This document shows positions 27,469 to 36,437 of a stretch of 64,000 nucleotides of DNA, piece after piece (position 1 is the stretch's first letter; every line of letters begins with the position of its first letter). The position numbers and the translations under genes are program-made. Location of the stretch: contig NZ_CADFDB010000003.1 of the NCBI RefSeq assembly GCF_902832845.1, positions 248,001-312,000 of the forward strand, given 5' to 3'. The notes beneath the pieces were generated by a model that had not been told where the DNA came from, made no database searches, and saw only the letters and a program-made list of their open reading frames with translations. Source of the stretch: Burkholderia metallica. GTDB lineage: Bacteria > Pseudomonadota > Gammaproteobacteria > Burkholderiales > Burkholderiaceae.

Positions 27469-27915
27469 TCAACGCACACCCCAGCACGCCGCGACCTGTC
27501 CGTCGGCGCCATCGCTTCGCACATTGCCTTTCGTCCCGTCCGAGCGCAGCGTGAATACGCCGCATGCGTCGCCGTGCATCGGGCCCGTGTCGAGCGGGAT
27601 GGCTTCCAGTTCATAGCTCACCGGCCCATCGTCGCCGTCCGGTCGCGCGAGCGCCAATCGATAGACCGCCCGCCCGTCCGGTGGCGCTTGCGTGAGCGAC
27701 GCCGGCAATGACGAAGGCGGCACACCCTCCCGCGTTTCGAGATACTGGGCCGCCCGATACAGCGCGGCGACCGCCGATGCGCGATGAACGTGCACGACAT
27801 GCCCGCGATACGACGGGATGCCCCATCCGGCCAGCACCGCGACGATCGCGAGCACGATCATCAGCTCGATCAGCGTGAATCCCGCCGGGCGCGACCTGGG
27901 CAGGCGCTCGCTCAT
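27469..27915 (-). CDS. pilE: Type IV pilin-like protein (PilE type)
   Basis: This 148-residue prepilin has a class III signal: a short basic leader MSERLPRSRPAG, cleavage after the glycine, then FTLIELMIVLAIVAVLAGWG with the essential Glu5 of the mature pilin. The C-terminal half has two cysteines (CGVF and ACWGVR) that could form the usual disulphide loop. It is the last gene of a leftward minor-pilin operon and overlaps the pilX-type stop by four bases, so it is probably a minor pilin rather than the major subunit. Confidence 0.85.
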   Translation of the reverse strand: MSERLPRSRPAGFTLIELMIVLAIVAVLAGWGIPSYRGHVVHVHRASAVAALYRAAQYLETREGVPPSSLPASLTQAPPDGRAVYRLALARPDGDDGPVSYELEAIPLDTGPMHGDACGVFTLRSDGTKGNVRSDGADGQVAACWGVR

Positions 27916-28580
27916 CGAAGCACCGTCGCGACGCGACGCCAATGCAAGGCGACGATGTGTCCATCGCGTATCGCGACCTGATACTGCAGCCAGACGACGC
28001 TCGATGGATGCGTACCGACGCCGCGCGCGGTGACGACGTAAGCACGGCCACCGGCCGGCCCTGCTCCGCGCCATGCTTCGATCAGGCATCGCGGCGGTTG
28101 CTCAGCCGTCGGCCAGCCGGCGAACGGCGCGAATGCTTCGGCGGCCGCCAGCGTCGGCATGCGCCGCCAGGCGTCGGGCTCCGTATGCGACTCGCGTTCG
28201 CTCACGTAGGGCGCCGTACCGCGACGCAATCGCGCGGTGCACGCGGCAAGCGCAGCATCGGCCGCGTGGAACGCAATCAGCCGATCGGACAACGCTCGCG
28301 TGCGGCGCGACTCCGTCAGTGCGGCTTCGAACCACGTGCCCGTCAGCGCGGCAATCGCCGCGCCGACCGCGATCACCGCGGGCAATGCAAGCCCCGCGTC
28401 GCGACGCCAGTCACGGCTGGCCGACCGCAACCGCATGGGCGGCGCCCGCCGGCTCGTGGTGAGGACTTCCGCACCTGTCGCGTGCCGCGGCTCGTCGCGG
28501 TTTGTCGCGATACGTTCATGCGTGCTGCGTGCCGCAACGCATCGCGATCGCTCCCGTGCATGCTGCCCCGCTCCGCTCAT
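27912..28580 (-). CDS. pilX: PilX-type minor pilin assembly protein
   Basis: The 222-residue reading assumes the ATG at 28580, which overlaps the pilW stop by four bases. An internal ATG at 28436 (MRLRSASRDWRRDAGLALPA) would give 174 residues and place a basic leader directly before the hydrophobic stretch GLALPAVIAVGAAIAALTG, as in PilX proteins, so the shorter form may be the true one. The hydrophobic helix is followed by AADAALAACTARL, typical of PilX/PilW folds. Minor pilins prime pilus assembly. The assignment rests mainly on gene order. Confidence 0.7.
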   Translation of the reverse strand: MSGAGQHARERSRCVAARSTHERIATNRDEPRHATGAEVLTTSRRAPPMRLRSASRDWRRDAGLALPAVIAVGAAIAALTGTWFEAALTESRRTRALSDRLIAFHAADAALAACTARLRRGTAPYVSERESHTEPDAWRRMPTLAAAEAFAPFAGWPTAEQPPRCLIEAWRGAGPAGGRAYVVTARGVGTHPSSVVWLQYQVAIRDGHIVALHWRRVATVLR

Positions 28581-29410
28581 CGCAGCACCCCGCGTGCATC
28601 CGGTGCATCGCGCGACGTATCGTCGACTGCGCGAGCGGAATTCCTCAACGCGACGATCCGATCGAGCGCCAGACGCGCGCGACCGTCATGCGCGACGACC
28701 GTGCGGCCGTCGCAGTCGACGTGCCGTGCCAGCTCCCCCGCCGGTTCGCCGCGCGCCCGCACGCAGACATGCACGGCCACGACATCGCGCCAGTCGTCGC
28801 CGCGCAACGCATCGGCATCGACGAACCGCATGCCGCCTCGGCGAAGATAACGCACCCGCAATTGATCGATTCCCGACACGACCGGCTGCGGCGTGCCCGG
28901 ACGGCCGTTTCCTTCGCAATACAATTCGGGCTCGCCCGTCGACGGACTGACGTGCACATCGAAGCGGTTCTCCACCGGCGCCGGCTCGCCGGACATACCG
29001 ATACCTTGTCCGAGGCAATCCGATACCTGGCCGCTGACGGTGGCCCACGTCGACACGGTGTCGCCGACATACCGGATCAGCAACGCGTCAGACGCCGCGC
29101 GCGCGGGCTCGCACCGTACCTGCGCGCCATCCCCTCTCACACGCGCCATCGAACAGCCGAATACCGGCGGCAATGACGATACCCCTTTCGCATCGAGCGA
29201 CCGGAATCCGGCCATCTGGATCTGCTGGCCGATCAGCATCAGTGCTGCGCCGGCCGCATCGCGCATCAGGAACCCGTCGTCCGCGCGCCGCTGTGCGACG
29301 CGCTGCGCGTGGTACAGCGCACCGGCCGCCGCGAGCACGAGCAGACCGACGGTCATCGCAATCAACACTTCAAGCAGCGTATGCGCGCGCATGCGGCGAT
29401 CAGCGTTCAT
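28577..29410 (-). CDS. pilW: PilW-type minor pilin assembly protein
   Basis: This 277-residue protein starts MNADRRMRAHTLLEVLIAMT: a basic leader, then a type IV prepilin helix with Glu at the mature +5 position; alanine replaces the usual glycine before the cleavage site. The body contains LMLIGQQIQMAGFRS, the PilW motif. It overlaps pilV upstream by 11 bp and pilX downstream by 4 bp, so the genes are translationally linked. Confidence 0.85.
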   Translation of the reverse strand: MNADRRMRAHTLLEVLIAMTVGLLVLAAAGALYHAQRVAQRRADDGFLMRDAAGAALMLIGQQIQMAGFRSLDAKGVSSLPPVFGCSMARVRGDGAQVRCEPARAASDALLIRYVGDTVSTWATVSGQVSDCLGQGIGMSGEPAPVENRFDVHVSPSTGEPELYCEGNGRPGTPQPVVSGIDQLRVRYLRRGGMRFVDADALRGDDWRDVVAVHVCVRARGEPAGELARHVDCDGRTVVAHDGRARLALDRIVALRNSARAVDDTSRDAPDARGVLR

Positions 29411-29801
29411 CGTCGTCGGCCTCCCGATACGGCATCCGGACGCACGACGGCTGCTGCGCCGACCTGCCCGCCGCTTCGCATCGCGGCCCGGTGGCCGCAG
29501 TGCCGCTACGCCAGCCGACCACCGCGTAGCGCACGCCGTCCGGCCCGTCACCGCGCGTCATCGTGCCGCCGGGCAACGACGCCGCGGCTCGCGCCGCCAG
29601 ATCATCCTCGGCTCCCGGCGCAACGTGCACGCGCTCGATGCGCGCATCCGCGAGCCACAGCGCGCGTTCGCGCCAGATCGTCGCGCGCTGCGCCCGCGCC
29701 ATCGCGAGCTGGCTACTTGCCACTGCCAGCATCACGGCCGCGAGCAGCGCGATGGCCAGGGTCGCTTCGATCAGCGACGTGCCGCGCATGGCATGGCGCA
29801 T
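29400..29801 (-). CDS. pilV: PilV-type minor pilin
   Basis: This 133-residue prepilin begins MRHAMRGTSLIEATLAIALL, with cleavage expected after Gly7 and Glu5 of the mature protein conserved. The GTSLIEATLAI segment matches PilV, where the usual F/M is replaced by T at +1. It follows fimT by 5 bp and overlaps pilW. It is shorter than most PilV proteins, consistent with the compact pilins of this cluster. Confidence 0.82.
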   Translation of the reverse strand: MRHAMRGTSLIEATLAIALLAAVMLAVASSQLAMARAQRATIWRERALWLADARIERVHVAPGAEDDLAARAAASLPGGTMTRGDGPDGVRYAVVGWRSGTAATGPRCEAAGRSAQQPSCVRMPYREADDDER

Positions 29802-29806
29802 GGCGC

Positions 29807-30370
29807 TCACGCCGCGTCGCAGCGGCCGGCGACGACCCGCGCCCGGCCGCCTGCCGCGATCCGCACGCAACGCGATGCACGCGTGTCGTCAGCCCCCGAC
29901 ATGTCGCGCCTCGGACGCAATTCGAAACGCCGGATGCCGCCGATTGCCTGACCGATCGGCGGGGCGAACGCGAGATCGTGCGCGGCCCCCGCAACGGTGA
30001 CTTCGGCATCGTGCGGATAGCGCCGCAGCACGCGTGACTGCCCGTCGATTTGCCCGCTCACGATCCAGTCGCACGACCATTCGGCCGGATCGCATCGCTC
30101 ACCGGCGCGCAGACAGGTGCCGCCGCGCCCGGCCCGACACAGCGTGACACGCACGCCGAGGCGCGCCGCCTCGGTACGGGCGAACGACAGCGCACCGAGC
30201 AACGTGCGTGCGCGTGCGTCCACCCGTTCGCGCATGCGCCACTGGTCGAACACGGGCGCCGCATAAAGCGCGAGCCCGGCCGTCAGCGAAAGGGCAACCA
30301 TCAACTCGACGAGCGTGAACCCGCCCGAGCGTCGCGTTGAATCTTTCAGGGGTAGAGCGTGCCGTCCCAT
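29807..30370 (-). CDS. fimT: FimT/GspH-type pseudopilin
   Basis: This 187-residue prepilin has leader MGRHALPLKDSTRRSGG, then FTLVELMVALSLTAGLALYA, the class III signal with Glu5. A GspH/FimT domain follows, with LLGALSFARTEAARLGVRVTL, diagnostic of this family. It is the first gene of the leftward fimT-pilV-pilW-pilX-pilE operon. The promoter should lie in 30371-30523, behind nrdR, where I see no clear boxes. Confidence 0.88.
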   Translation of the reverse strand: MGRHALPLKDSTRRSGGFTLVELMVALSLTAGLALYAAPVFDQWRMRERVDARARTLLGALSFARTEAARLGVRVTLCRAGRGGTCLRAGERCDPAEWSCDWIVSGQIDGQSRVLRRYPHDAEVTVAGAAHDLAFAPPIGQAIGGIRRFELRPRRDMSGADDTRASRCVRIAAGGRARVVAGRCDAA

Positions 30371-30523
30371 CGCAGTCGTCCTTCGCCAAGATGATGCGAC
30401 GACTGTAGCGGTACATGAGCCATGCGCACCATTGGCCGAACGGCCGAGTGGCGGCGTGCGATCGCAACCGACACAATCGGCGCGAACTGACCAACAGAGA
30501 AGACGATGAACGGACGCAGCGCG

Positions 30524-31003
30524 TCAGCGCTTACGTGGAGTCTTGGCGGGAGAGGCGCGACGGAATTCTTCGATCACGTCGGCAAATTCGGAAACGTCCT
30601 CGAACCGGCGATACACCGATGCGAAGCGGACATAAGCAATCGTATCGAGGCCGCGCAACTCGTTCATCACGAGTTCGCCGAGCTTCTCGCTACGCACTTC
30701 GCGCTCGCCTGTCGCGAGCAATTGATATTCGATACGGGCGACCGCCGCGTCGATCGCGTCGGCGGCAACCGGCCGCTTGCGCAGCGCGAGTTGCATGCTG
30801 GCGACGATCTTGCGACGGTCGAATTCCGTGCGGCTGCCGTCCTTCTTCACGACGAACGGCAGCGACAACTCGACCCGCTCGTACGTCGTGAAGCGCTTGT
30901 CGCAAGCCGAGCAGCGACGGCGCCGCCGGATCGCGGCGCCATCTTCGGACACGCGGGAATCCACGACCTGCGTGTCGTCATGCCGGCAGAACGGGCAGCG
31001 CAT
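30524..31003 (-). CDS. nrdR: Transcriptional repressor NrdR
   Basis: NrdR is the ATP/dATP-sensing repressor of ribonucleotide reductase genes. The 159-residue protein has the N-terminal zinc ribbon (Cys3, Cys6, Cys31, Cys34) and the ATP-cone domain with [19 protein letters not shown]. The length is normal. It lies 6 bp after glyA, so the two genes are co-transcribed, the usual order in Burkholderiaceae. Confidence 0.97.
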   Translation of the reverse strand: MRCPFCRHDDTQVVDSRVSEDGAAIRRRRRCSACDKRFTTYERVELSLPFVVKKDGSRTEFDRRKIVASMQLALRKRPVAADAIDAAVARIEYQLLATGEREVRSEKLGELVMNELRGLDTIAYVRFASVYRRFEDVSEFADVIEEFRRASPAKTPRKR

Positions 31004-31009
31004 CGTCGA

Positions 31010-32257
31010 TCAGCGATAGACCGGGAAACGCTTGGTCAGCTCGGCAACCTGCGCGCGCACGCGCTCGATCGTCGCTGCGTCTTCCGGGTTGTCCAGCACG
31101 TCCGCGATCAGGTTGCCCACCTGTTCCGCTTCCGCCGGACCGAAGCCGCGCGTCGTCATCGCGGGCGAGCCCAGACGGATGCCGCTCGTCACGAACGGCT
31201 TTTCCGGATCGTTCGGGATCGCGTTCTTGTTCACCGTGATGTGCGCCGCGCCCAGCGCCGCTTCCGCTGCCTTGCCGGTGATGTGCTTCGCGCGCAGATC
31301 GACCAGCATCACGTGGCTTTCCGTGCGGCCCGACACGATCCGCAGCCCGCGCTTGACCAGCGTTTCGGCCAGCACGCGTGCGTTCTCGACCACCTTCTCC
31401 TGGTACGCCTTGAACTCCGGCGACAGCGCTTCCTTGAACGCCACCGCCTTGCCCGCGATCACGTGCATCAGCGGGCCGCCCTGGATGCCCGGGAAGATCG
31501 CCGAGTTGATCGGCTTCTCGTACTCCGCCTTCATCAGAATCACGCCGCCGCGCGGGCCGCGCAGGCTCTTGTGCGTCGTCGTCGTCACGAAATCCGCGTG
31601 CGGCACCGGGTTCGGGTACACGCCGGCCGCGATCAGCCCTGCGTAGTGCGCCATGTCGACCATCAGGTACGCGCCCACCGACTTCGCGATCTTCGCGAGA
31701 CGCTCGAAGTCGATCTTCAGCGAGAACGCCGACGCGCCCGCGACGATCAGCTTCGGCTTGTGTTCCTGCGCGAGCTTCTCGGCCGCTTCGTAGTCGATGT
31801 CTTCGTTCTCGTTCAGGCCGTAGCTCACCACGTTGAACCACTTGCCCGACATGTTCACCGGCGAGCCGTGCGTCAGGTGGCCGCCGTGCGCGAGGCTCAT
31901 GCCCATGATCGTGTCGCCCGGCTTGAGCATCGCGAAGAACACGCCCTGGTTCGCCTGCGAGCCCGAGTTCGGCTGCACGTTCGCGGCTTCCGCGCCGAAC
32001 AGCTGCTTCACGCGGTCGATCGCGAGCTGCTCGACGACGTCCACGTATTCGCAGCCGCCGTAGTAGCGCTTGCCCGGATACCCTTCCGCGTACTTGTTCG
32101 TGAGTTGCGAGCCCTGCGCGGCCATCACGGCCGGGCTCGTGTAGTTTTCCGACGCGATCAGCTCGATGTGATCTTCCTGGCGGCGGTTTTCCTGTTCGAT
32201 CGCGGCAAAGATTTCGGGATCGACGTTCGCGATGGTGCTTTGGGCTCTGTCAAACAT
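31010..32257 (-). CDS. glyA: Serine hydroxymethyltransferase
   Basis: This PLP enzyme interconverts serine and glycine with tetrahydrofolate and supplies one-carbon units. The 415-residue protein shows [32 protein letters not shown], and the PLP lysine in [17 protein letters not shown] 32257 ([10 protein letters not shown]) is the standard start. It is followed by nrdR with a 6-bp gap. A probable sigma-70 promoter lies about 250 bp upstream, giving a long leader. Confidence 0.98.
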   Translation of the reverse strand: MFDRAQSTIANVDPEIFAAIEQENRRQEDHIELIASENYTSPAVMAAQGSQLTNKYAEGYPGKRYYGGCEYVDVVEQLAIDRVKQLFGAEAANVQPNSGSQANQGVFFAMLKPGDTIMGMSLAHGGHLTHGSPVNMSGKWFNVVSYGLNENEDIDYEAAEKLAQEHKPKLIVAGASAFSLKIDFERLAKIAKSVGAYLMVDMAHYAGLIAAGVYPNPVPHADFVTTTTHKSLRGPRGGVILMKAEYEKPINSAIFPGIQGGPLMHVIAGKAVAFKEALSPEFKAYQEKVVENARVLAETLVKRGLRIVSGRTESHVMLVDLRAKHITGKAAEAALGAAHITVNKNAIPNDPEKPFVTSGIRLGSPAMTTRGFGPAEAEQVGNLIADVLDNPEDAATIERVRAQVAELTKRFPVYR

Positions 32258-32675
32258 ACGGGTTCCGTTAAGTGTGTACAGGTTGACCGGGGTGACCGAG
32301 TACGGTGCGCCGCTGGCGGGACCCGCTCGACGTGGCGGAAGAATCCGGATGACGCGAGGCAGGACAGCCACCGGCGATGCACGTGACGGCGCACAACGGC
32401 TGCCCAGGCGAACGGCAAAAACGGCGCCCCGCGCTTCACGGTGGGATGCTCCACCTTGAACCCGAAGGGTTCTATCGCCAGTCACGCGGGGGTGATGAGC
32501 GCGTTAGTGTATTGGATGCGTCATGAATAGGCAACCGCACGGCAGTGCGCCGGAGATAATTGGGGCCGGATTCTACGCGCCCGTGCCGGAACGCTTTGGC
32601 GCCTTGCCGCGGTGCGGCAATCTCAGTAGGCTTGCGGGATACCACCCGCTATTTTGTCATCGACCAGGAGCAGCA
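32258..32675. other. Divergent glyA / SDR intergenic region with long glyA leader
   Basis: This non-coding 418 bp contains the glyA leader of about 240 nt and the promoter area of the rightward dehydrogenase. A small perfect dyad GAACCC-GAA-GGGTTC lies at 32458-32472 in the glyA leader. I could not recognise a glycine riboswitch or another known leader element. Confidence 0.5.
32506..32534 (-). promoter_or_regulatory. Candidate sigma-70 promoter of glyA-nrdR
   Basis: Read on the minus strand, TTGCCT (32534-32529), 17 bp, then TACACT (32511-32506). Spacing is optimal and the hexamers match the consensus at four of six positions each. Transcription would begin near 32499. Confidence 0.5.
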
Positions 32676-33422
32676 ATGATCGTGTTCGTCACAGGCGCGT
32701 CCGCCGGCTTCGGCGCCGCCATCGCCCGTGCCTTCGTCAATGGAGGCCACCGCGTCGTCGCGACCGCGCGCCGCAAGGATCGTCTCGATGCGCTCGCCGC
32801 CGAACTCGGCGATGCCCTTCTGCCGCTCGAGCTCGACGTGCGCGATCGCGCGGCCGTCGAGGCCGTGCCGGCCGCCCTTCCCGCCGATTTCGCAGCGCTC
32901 GACGTGCTCGTCAACAACGCCGGCCTCGCGCTCGGCGTCGAGCCGGCCCAAAAGGCCAGCCTCGACGAATGGCACACGATGATCGACACGAACTGCACGG
33001 GCCTCGTCACGGTCACGCACGCGCTGCTGCCCGGCATGATCGAGCGCGGCCGCGGGCACATCTTCAATATCGGCTCGGTCGCGGGTTCGTACCCTTATGC
33101 GGGCGGGAACGTCTACGGCGCCACCAAGGCTTTCGTCAGACAATTCAGCCTGAACCTGCGCGCGGACCTGCTCGGCACGCCGCTGCGCGTCACCGACATC
33201 GAGCCGGGTCTCTGCGGCGGCACCGAATTCTCGAACGTCCGCTATCGCGGCGACGACGCGAAAGCGGCGAACGTCTACCACAACGTCCAGCCGCTGATGC
33301 CCGAAGACATCGCCGATACGATCTACTGGATCGCGACGCGCCCGGCCCACGTCAACATCAACGCGATCGAGCTGATGCCGATCGCGCAGGCACCCGGCGG
33401 CCCGACCGTCCACCGCGGCTGA
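32676..33422 (+). CDS. YdfG-type short-chain dehydrogenase (3-hydroxy acid dehydrogenase family)
   Basis: This 248-residue classical SDR has MIVFVTGASAGFGAAIARAF with the nucleotide motif, NNAG at the end of strand 4, and YGATK as the catalytic Tyr-Lys pair. VTDIEPGLCGGTEFSNVRY, with the GGTEFSNVR segment, is characteristic of YdfG, an NADP-dependent L-allo-threonine/3-hydroxypropionate dehydrogenase (malonic semialdehyde reductase). ATG 32676 is preceded by AGGAG. It is divergent from glyA and appears monocistronic. Confidence 0.9.
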   Translation: MIVFVTGASAGFGAAIARAFVNGGHRVVATARRKDRLDALAAELGDALLPLELDVRDRAAVEAVPAALPADFAALDVLVNNAGLALGVEPAQKASLDEWHTMIDTNCTGLVTVTHALLPGMIERGRGHIFNIGSVAGSYPYAGGNVYGATKAFVRQFSLNLRADLLGTPLRVTDIEPGLCGGTEFSNVRYRGDDAKAANVYHNVQPLMPEDIADTIYWIATRPAHVNINAIELMPIAQAPGGPTVHRG

Positions 33423-33480
33423 AGCCCGCGGGCCGGCCTGTTCGGGCCGGTCCGCGGCGTGCTACGGCATACTACATTCC

Positions 33481-33501
33481 GTTACGAATCGGTTACGAAT
33501 C
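33481..33501. promoter_or_regulatory. Phased 11-bp direct repeat upstream of ybgC
   Basis: GTTACGAATC occurs at 33481-33490 and again at 33492-33501, exactly 11 bp (one helical turn) apart. A TAGAAT -10-like box follows at 33519-33524, only 8 bases before the ybgC ATG. Direct repeats with this phase are typical sites for OmpR/PhoB-type response regulators. Confidence 0.4.
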
Positions 33502-33531
33502 AGGCCCCGGCCTTCCGGTAGAATGCGCGCC

Positions 33532-34008
33532 ATGACTCAGCCTACCCGCTCCCCGGAAGCGCCCTCCGGCTTCATCTGGCCGGTGCGCGTCTACTACGAG
33601 GATACCGACGCAGGCGGCATCGTCTTCTATGCCAACTACCTGAAGTTCTTCGAACGCGCCCGCACCGAGTGGCTGCGCGCCTGCGGCATCGACCAGCGTC
33701 GGCTCGCCGACGACACCGGCGCGATCTTCGTCGTGCGCAGCACGTCGCTCGACTACCGCGCACCGGCGCGACTCGACGACACGCTGGCGATCACGAACCG
33801 GCCGGCGCGCATCGGCCGCGCGTCGGTGGAATTCATGCAGGAAGCCTGGTGTGGCGACACGCTGCTCGTGGCCGGACACATCCGCCTCGGCTGCGTCGAC
33901 CGTACCGGCATCCGGCCCGCGGCCATCCCGCCGCCCGTGCTCGACGCGCTGCACCGTGGGCCCATCGTCGACGACGCGCAGCGTCCACTGTCAACGAAGC
34001 TCGCGTGA
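33532..34008 (+). CDS. ybgC: Tol-Pal-associated acyl-CoA thioesterase YbgC
   Basis: This hot-dog thioesterase of 158 residues has the signature VRVYYEDTDAGGIVFYANYL, with the catalytic aspartate in EDTDAGG, and FFERARTEWLR. It acts on short- or medium-chain acyl-CoA or acyl-ACP and is found at the head of tol-pal operons, where its role is thought to touch phospholipid metabolism. I chose ATG 33532; an ATG at 33523 is also open but overlaps the -10-like box. It is followed after 130 bp by tolQ. Confidence 0.93.
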   Translation: MTQPTRSPEAPSGFIWPVRVYYEDTDAGGIVFYANYLKFFERARTEWLRACGIDQRRLADDTGAIFVVRSTSLDYRAPARLDDTLAITNRPARIGRASVEFMQEAWCGDTLLVAGHIRLGCVDRTGIRPAAIPPPVLDALHRGPIVDDAQRPLSTKLA

Positions 34009-34138
34009 GCGCCGTTTAGACAAAGCCTATGAACTTGCCTTTCTGATTCGATACTAAGCAAGGTTCGGCGCCAGGCATGGCCGGCGCGCCGCGCCGCACG
34101 CATACCCGGCGCCCCGAAGGGACGTTACTCAAACCTCT

Positions 34139-34816
34139 ATGAATACTTCTCAAGACCTGTCGATCATTTCCCTCGTCCTCAACGCGAGCGTGCTGGCCCA
34201 GGCCGTGATGGGGCTGCTGCTGCTGCTGTCGCTGATGTCGTGGACATTCATCTTCCGCAAGTGGTTCGCGATCCGCCGCGCACGCGCGCAGACCGAACGC
34301 TTCGAGAAGGATTTCTGGTCGGGCGGCGACCTGCAGGCGCTGTACCAGAGCGCAGCGAACAACCGCCACACGATCGGCGCGCTCGAGCGGATCTTCGAAT
34401 CGGGCATGCGCGAGTTCCTGAAAGCGAAGGAAAAGCGCCTCAGCGATCCGGGCCTCGTGCTCGACGGCGCACGCCGCGCGATGCGCGCGTCGTTCCAGCG
34501 TGAAATGGACGTGCTCGAAGCAAACCTCGCGTTCCTCGCATCGGTCGGCTCGGTCAGCCCGTACATCGGTCTGTTCGGCACGGTCTGGGGGATCATGAAC
34601 TCGTTCCGCGGCCTCGCGAACGTGCAGCAGGCCACGCTCGCGAACGTCGCGCCGGGCATCGCCGAGGCGCTCGTCGCCACCGCGATCGGCCTGTTCGCCG
34701 CGATCCCGGCGGTGGTCGCGTACAACCGTTACGCGCACGACATCGACCGCCTCGCGATCCGCTTCGAGACCTTCATCGAAGAGTTCTCGAACATCCTGCA
34801 GCGTCAGGCCCAGTAA
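34139..34816 (+). CDS. tolQ: TolQ, proton channel subunit of the Tol-Pal system
   Basis: This 225-residue inner-membrane protein of the TolQ/ExbB/MotA family has a periplasmic N-terminus, a first segment near residues 16-37, and two further segments near 130-155 and 170-195. The conserved VGSVSPYIGLFGTVWGIMNS block lies at the start of the second. With TolR it uses the proton gradient to energise TolA, which pulls the outer membrane inward at division. It lies 10 bp before tolR. Confidence 0.97.
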   Translation: MNTSQDLSIISLVLNASVLAQAVMGLLLLLSLMSWTFIFRKWFAIRRARAQTERFEKDFWSGGDLQALYQSAANNRHTIGALERIFESGMREFLKAKEKRLSDPGLVLDGARRAMRASFQREMDVLEANLAFLASVGSVSPYIGLFGTVWGIMNSFRGLANVQQATLANVAPGIAEALVATAIGLFAAIPAVVAYNRYAHDIDRLAIRFETFIEEFSNILQRQAQ

Positions 34817-34826
34817 GGAGCGCGCC

Positions 34827-35276
34827 ATGGCAGGAAGCCCCATCCGATCCAGCATGCGCGGCGGCCGCTCGCGCCGCGCAATGGCCGACATCAACGTCGT
34901 GCCGTACATCGACGTGATGCTGGTGCTGCTCGTGATCTTCATGGTCACCGCACCGCTCGTCGCCCCGTCGATCATCAACCTGCCGACCGTCGGCAACGCC
35001 GCGCCGCAGGAGCAGACGCCGCCCGTCGTCGTCAACATCAAGGCCGACCGCACGATGAGCGTCAAGTACAAGGGCGACTCGGGCGCGACGCAGGAAGACA
35101 CGATGACGAAGGCCGAGCTCGACAGCTTCATCTCGGCCCGGCAGGCCGATCACCCCGACCAGCCGGTCGTGATCGCAGCCGACAAGACCGTGCAGTACGA
35201 TGCCGTCATGACCGTGATGTCCGATCTGAAGGCGCGCGGCGTCAAGCGCGTCGGCCTCCTCGTCAAATCGCAATGA
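34827..35276 (+). CDS. tolR: TolR, proton channel subunit of the Tol-Pal system
   Basis: This 149-residue protein has a single N-terminal membrane segment. It contains the proton-carrying Asp29 in NVVPYIDVMLVLLVIFMV, followed by a periplasmic domain ending [16 protein letters not shown] strong AAGGAG site precedes the ATG. The tolA start overlaps the tolR stop by four bases. Confidence 0.97.
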   Translation: MAGSPIRSSMRGGRSRRAMADINVVPYIDVMLVLLVIFMVTAPLVAPSIINLPTVGNAAPQEQTPPVVVNIKADRTMSVKYKGDSGATQEDTMTKAELDSFISARQADHPDQPVVIAADKTVQYDAVMTVMSDLKARGVKRVGLLVKSQ

Positions 35277-36328
35277 ACCGGCAGCAATCCTCGCGCAGTA
35301 CCGCCTACCCGCCTCGCCCTCCCCGCGAGCGCGGCACCGGGCGCGCATTCGCGCTCGCCGCGCTGATGCACGTGCTGCTCGCGCTGTTTCTCTATCACGG
35401 CGTGCAGTGGCAGAACAGCACGCCGGCCGGCGCCGAAGCCGAGCTGTGGACCGAGGTGCCCGACGTCGCCGTGCCGCGGCCCGTCGTCACGCCCACGCCG
35501 CCCGTGAAGGTCGCGCCGCCGCCTCCCCCGGTGCGCGACGAGCAGGCCGACATCGCGCTGCAGCAGAAGAAGCGGCAGCAGGAAGCGGCCGCGCGTGAAG
35601 CGCTGCTCGAACAGCAGCGCCGCGCACAGCAACTGAAGGCCCAGCAGGAAGAGGAAGCCCGGCGTGCGCAACTCGCGGCGCAGCAGGCAGCCGCCCTCGC
35701 CGCGCAGAAGGCCGCGGAACGCGACAAGCAGAAGCAGGCCGACAAGCTCAAGCAACAGCAGCTCGCGGAGCAGCAGAAGCTCGAACAGCAGAAACTCCAG
35801 CAGCAGAAGCAGGCGCAGCTCGAAGCGCAGCAGGCGGCGAAGGCGAAGGCCGACGCGGCCGCGAAGGCGAAGGCGGAAGCGCAGGCCAAGGCGAAGGCCG
35901 AAGCCGCGGCGCGCGCGAAGGCCACCGCGGCGGCGAACGCGAAGCTCGACCGCGAGCGCAGCGCGCGTCTCGCCCAGATGCAGGGCCTGTCCGGCGCCGG
36001 CGAAGGCGGCGGCGAAGGCCTCGCGAAAAGCGGCACGGGCACGGGCTCCGGCGGCCATGCCGCGACGCCCGGCTATGCCGACAAGGTGCGCCGCCGCGTC
36101 AAACCGAACATCGTTTGGGGCGGCGAGCGGGCAGGCCTGACCACCGTCGTCAAGATTCGGTGCACGCCGTCCGGTGACGTATTGAGCGCATCGGTTTCCC
36201 GTTCCAGCGGGAATTCGGGGTGGGATCAAGCCGTGGTCAATGCGATCCACGCATCGGTCCCGTTGCCGCCCGATTCTAACGGTCGTACCCCGTCTGACAT
36301 TACGATTACCTTCAAGGCGGCGGAGTGA
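35273..36328 (+). CDS. tolA: TolA, periplasm-spanning energy transducer
   Basis: This 351-residue protein has a membrane anchor near residues 24-42 ([20 protein letters not shown]), a long Ala/Gln/Lys/Glu-rich helix (about residues 95-240) that crosses the periplasm, a Gly-rich hinge ([14 protein letters not shown]), and a C-terminal TonB/TolA domain starting at [15 protein letters not shown]. It links TolQR to TolB-Pal. The central repeat is highly simple and may vary in length between strains. Confidence 0.95.
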   Translation: MNRQQSSRSTAYPPRPPRERGTGRAFALAALMHVLLALFLYHGVQWQNSTPAGAEAELWTEVPDVAVPRPVVTPTPPVKVAPPPPPVRDEQADIALQQKKRQQEAAAREALLEQQRRAQQLKAQQEEEARRAQLAAQQAAALAAQKAAERDKQKQADKLKQQQLAEQQKLEQQKLQQQKQAQLEAQQAAKAKADAAAKAKAEAQAKAKAEAAARAKATAAANAKLDRERSARLAQMQGLSGAGEGGGEGLAKSGTGTGSGGHAATPGYADKVRRRVKPNIVWGGERAGLTTVVKIRCTPSGDVLSASVSRSSGNSGWDQAVVNAIHASVPLPPDSNGRTPSDITITFKAAE

Positions 36329-36437
36329 AAGGAAATGCGCTTACACTCCGGGCGTCGCGGTCGGACGGGAACGAATCGGGTATTTTTACTGTCTCTGCCG
36401 TTGCGCAGCGATCCAAGCCATACGGGAAGCAAGAAGC

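Noticed and set aside
32258-32510. Glycine riboswitch in the glyA leader
   Set aside because: The conserved aptamer core could not be found; only a small hairpin is present.
35600-35990. Repeat array or CRISPR-like periodicity
   Set aside because: The periodicity comes from the Ala/Gln/Lys-rich helix of TolA; no spacer-repeat structure exists here or elsewhere in the window.
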